Source: JAHECQ01 sp963775125 | Lineage (GTDB): Bacteria; Actinomycetota; Acidimicrobiia; Acidimicrobiales; SZUA-35 | Length of the DNA: 64,000 nucleotides | NCBI GenBank assembly: GCA_963775125.1 | Contig: CAVZHQ010000005.1 | Span: forward strand, 1 to 64,000 | Reading direction: 5' to 3' | In this document: positions 61,561-64,000 of the stretch, piece by piece | Layout of the letters: each line of letters opens with the position of its first letter | How positions within the stretch are numbered: position 1 is the stretch's first letter | The notes under the pieces: model-generated | What the model was told of the DNA's origin: nothing | Seen by the model: the letters and a program-made list of their open reading frames with translations, nothing else | The model's database searches: none | Position numbers and translations under genes: made by a program

Positions 61561-61952
61561 ACGACAAGGCTAGCTGCCGCCCTTCGCTCGGCACGTCCGA
61601 GTCAGGGTGGACAGAGATGTCGGTGAGCTCACCGCTGGAGCGTCCACTGAGCGGGAGACTGTCGTCAACAAGATTCTCCGATCACCCGAACAACCGGCGT
61701 TCGTGGACGCTGTCGAGCCACCGTTGGCCCGCGACTATTTGGCACTCGATAAGGGCCAGAGTGCAGTGGGTCCGTCGGTGGAAGGCGAGCAGTAGGACTT
61801 CGTTGATCCGTGGATCGCCCGCTGCTTCGGTGAGGCTTCGGCCGATAGCGGACTCGCTGTCGCCGAGAGAAGGTGGTGAGCTCGTCGAGCGACGGGGGAA
61901 CCCGGGGGCTGGCCGGTCTGGATCCGGGACGCCACGGCGCGCACTCGGTCCT
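61561..61952. other. Intergenic stretch, no supported gene
   Basis: These 392 bases hold short open frames on both strands. One on the minus strand (61682-61984) has a protein-like segment EAAGDPRINEVLLLAFHRRT but no clear start, and it runs into the end of the membrane protein gene. I see no RNA gene, repeat or regulator site. Confidence 0.35.
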
Positions 61953-62291
61953 TCAGGCGACTTCGACCGAGGTGCGCCGAGCAAGGCGACGCCGGGCGAC
62001 GCGGGTGCCGAGGACGACGAGACCTACGCCGACGGCGGTGGCGACCAAGTTGACCACGCCGTAACCAGCGAGCTCGCTGTTACTGAATTTGAGGGGGAGA
62101 CCCGTGGGCTTCGGACCGAAAGCTGTTCCTTCCGATCCTTGTTTCGGCCCGAGCCAGTCAAGCAGAACACTGAGGGTCTGAAAGGCGAACAGAAGAGCGT
62201 CGAGTGCGAGGTAGGTCACAATCGCCAGCCCCCGCTGCTTGACGAAGAAGCCGATCGCGAAGGCGAACAGAACGGTGAAGACGATGGTCAT
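61953..62291 (-). CDS. Small membrane protein, unknown
   Basis: The 112-residue protein has three likely membrane helices: VFTVLFAFAIGFFVKQRG, VTYLALDALLFAFQTLSVLL and AGYGVVNLVATAVGVGLVVL, ending in an Arg-rich cytoplasmic tail. No family is recognised. It starts at ATG 62291 and is divergent from the kinase gene at 62468, so it may respond to that system (inference). Confidence 0.65.
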   Translation of the reverse strand: MTIVFTVLFAFAIGFFVKQRGLAIVTYLALDALLFAFQTLSVLLDWLGPKQGSEGTAFGPKPTGLPLKFSNSELAGYGVVNLVATAVGVGLVVLGTRVARRRLARRTSVEVA

Positions 62292-62467
62292 CGGGAAAGC
62301 TCTTCGGGGACGGTCATGGTGGCTCCTTGTCAGCCAGTGTTTGGTTGTCCCATTTCACCTCGAACCAGCCTCGGCTGTCTTGAGTTCACGATCACGTCGT
62401 GACCGTGCAATTCGCACGGCCACGACGTGCATCTCGACAGCTGACGGCGAGCGTTCCACGAGCCAGA

Positions 62468-64000
62468 ATGCTGGGCATCGAACGTCACCGTCATCCGCTC
62501 GCTCTGCTGCTCTCCGTCGTGACCGCCGGCGTCGTGATCGGCGCGTTCGTGGCTGGCCTTCACCTGGAGCAGGCCGGCGCCGGTGACGAGCTTGGCGAAT
62601 GGATCCTCGCCATGTTCGCCCCGGGCTTCCTTGTACCGGGCTGGTGGCTCACCACGCACCGTCCTCGCCTGGTGTTGGGCTGGCTTCTGCTCGCCGCTGC
62701 GCTGACGATCGCGGTCGCCGGTCTCGCGGCAGGACTTGCGGGGGTGGCGCTGGCCGACGGTCGAGGCGGCATTGACTGGTGGCTGTGGGTGTTCTCGTGG
62801 CTGTGGCAGCCACACGGAACCTTGCTGAGCATCGCCTTTGTGCTGTTCCCCGACGGCGTGGTCCGCTCTCCCGGGCAGCGACGCCTGGTCGTAGCGCTCA
62901 CATCGGTGACCGCGGCCTCGATGCTTGGTTCGGCGCTATTGCCGGGTCCCATCATCACGACGCCAGACAAGCTCGACGGCGCCCTTCCGGGTGTCACCAA
63001 CCCCATCGGCATCAACGCGCTCGAACCGATCACCGACCCGCTGTTCGCCCTCTTCTACGGGCTCAGTTTCCTCGTGGGGTTGGCCACGATCGTGTGGTTG
63101 ATCGCCAGGTGGCGACGTTCGGCGGGCGTGCGTCGTCGGCAGTTCCGCTGGGTCACGCTGCTTCAGTTGGGGTGGATGGTCGTCGTCCCGCTGGCGATGG
63201 CCGTGCCCGGCCCCGCCGGGGCCGGCCTGGCGGTCCTGCTGACGTTCGTCCAACAGGGCCTTCTCGTGATCGCCATCACCCAGTGGCAGGCGTTCGAAGT
63301 CGATGTGGTGGTCCGCCGGGCGGTCCTCGCCGGTGTCACGCTGGCCGCCGGTCTGGCGGTGTACGCGGTGGTGGTTGCGGTCGTTTCGAGCGCGGTGGCC
63401 GGCAACGACGCCGGATCGTGGCCGACCACGCTTGGTGCGGCGGCGGCGATCGTCACGTTCGGACCGCTTTCGGTCGTGATCCGTCGGGGTGTCAACCGAC
63501 TGTTCTACGGCCGCCGCGACGATCCCTACGTGGTCGTGACCGAGACCTCCCGGCGGCTCACCGGCGCGGCCGATCCGATCGACGGGGTGGCCGCCACGTT
63601 GGTGTCGCTCACCGACCAGTTGCGTAACCCCTACGCCGCGGTGGTCGACATCGACGGCAGCGTCGTGACGGTGTCGGGCAGCCCGCTCGACGGTGACGAA
63701 GCGACCGCAATCCCTATCCTTCATCAGGGCAGTCCGCGGGGAACGCTGCTGGTGGGCCATCGTCGCGGCTCCATGACGATGACACGGCGAGAGCTGATCC
63801 TCCTCGAAGACGTCGCCGCCCAGCTCGGCCCGGCGCTCGCCGCGGTCGACCACATCGAGGGCATACGAGCCGCTCAGAGCGCGCTGGTGGCAGCCCGCGA
63901 CGACGAACGCCTGCGAATCCAGCGCGACCTCCACGACGGCCTCGGCTCGGCGATGACGGCGATCACCCTCAAACTCGCCGCCGCCGCGAACCACCTCGAC
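62468..64000 (+). CDS. HisKA_3-type sensor histidine kinase, 5' part (runs off the window)
   Basis: Open from ATG 62468 to the last base (511 codons) without a stop. The N-terminal third has several helices (HPLALLLSVVTAGVVIGAF, then VLGWLLLAAALTIAVAGLAA and GGIDWWLWVFSWLW). A longer membrane part follows (LQLGWMVVVPLAMAVPG, VLLTFVQQGLLVIAITQWQA), and then a GAF-like region. The phospho-acceptor is His489 in RLRIQRDLHDGLGSAMTAI. The ATPase part must lie beyond the end. The layout is close to the kinase at 43873, which suggests the two are paralogues. Confidence 0.87.
   Translation, partial: MLGIERHRHPLALLLSVVTAGVVIGAFVAGLHLEQAGAGDELGEWILAMFAPGFLVPGWWLTTHRPRLVLGWLLLAAALTIAVAGLAAGLAGVALADGRGGIDWWLWVFSWLWQPHGTLLSIAFVLFPDGVVRSPGQRRLVVALTSVTAASMLGSALLPGPIITTPDKLDGALPGVTNPIGINALEPITDPLFALFYGLSFLVGLATIVWLIARWRRSAGVRRRQFRWVTLLQLGWMVVVPLAMAVPGPAGAGLAVLLTFVQQGLLVIAITQWQAFEVDVVVRRAVLAGVTLAAGLAVYAVVVAVVSSAVAGNDAGSWPTTLGAAAAIVTFGPLSVVIRRGVNRLFYGRRDDPYVVVTETSRRLTGAADPIDGVAATLVSLTDQLRNPYAAVVDIDGSVVTVSGSPLDGDEATAIPILHQGSPRGTLLVGHRRGSMTMTRRELILLEDVAAQLGPALAAVDHIEGIRAAQSALVAARDDERLRIQRDLHDGLGSAMTAITLKLAAAANHLD

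Noticed and set aside
61682..61984. 100-residue minus-strand ORF
   Set aside because: It overlaps the end of the membrane protein gene, and the first half is low-complexity Pro/Ser/Arg sequence.

Overview
The window is high-GC, densely packed DNA with many GTG starts, ATGA-type gene overlaps, class I P450s with a 3Fe-4S ferredoxin, a probable F420-dependent luciferase-like oxidoreductase, class III CoA-transferases and HisKA_3-type kinases. This suggests an actinobacterium, perhaps a marine or aquatic member of the Acidimicrobiia (Ilumatobacter-like). That placement is an inference from gene content and base composition, not from a marker gene.

Layout. (1) 1-13.4 kb: a catabolic cluster with a PuuD-like gamma-glutamyl hydrolase, two glutamine-synthetase-like ligases, a class I glutamine amidotransferase, two P450s, a ferredoxin, an acyl-CoA dehydrogenase and a complete Liv-type ABC importer. 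It looks like uptake and degradation of an amine or amide through gamma-glutamylated intermediates. (2) 13.2-20.9 kb: a GGDEF-EAL protein, an EamA exporter, an epoxide-hydrolase-like enzyme, a Baeyer-Villiger type monooxygenase and an LLM oxidoreductase. (3) 20.9-25.6 kb: a AAA ATPase facing a secreted M15 peptidase, then LemA and its DUF2207 partner. (4) 25.6-36.5 kb: a double CaiB CoA-transferase, a TPP enzyme, an ACT protein, an epimerase controlled by a divergent TetR, a Gre-like factor, a SnoaL-like protein, a third P450 and an Rrf2/flavoprotein operon. (5) 36.6-48.6 kb: a Doc toxin pair, a 2024-residue alpha-2-macroglobulin-like lipoprotein, a sensor kinase/response regulator pair and a VapBC-type pair. 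(6) 48.6-52.9 kb: a tightly overlapped minus-strand operon around a selenoprotein. (7) 53-64 kb: an amidase, an MBL hydrolase, a very large HD-GYP/adhesin-like fusion, a damaged MNT-HEPN pair and a sensor kinase running off the window.

The most notable system is in region 6. The gene at 52049-51525 (minus) has an in-frame TGA at codon 93 inside a U-G-S-C motif. The reading frame continues past it to a stop that overlaps the next start. A perfect 7-bp hairpin begins exactly 11 nt after the TGA, the geometry of a bacterial SECIS element. Behind it lie two mutually paralogous proteins of unknown function and a thioredoxin-reductase-like flavoprotein, all touching or overlapping, with a short-chain dehydrogenase just upstream. 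This reads as a selenium-dependent redox system of unknown substrate.

A second theme is damage. At least eight genes are split by apparent one-base frameshifts although both halves keep conserved sequence. This points to indel errors in the assembly, or possibly to decay. Each case is noted in its entry.
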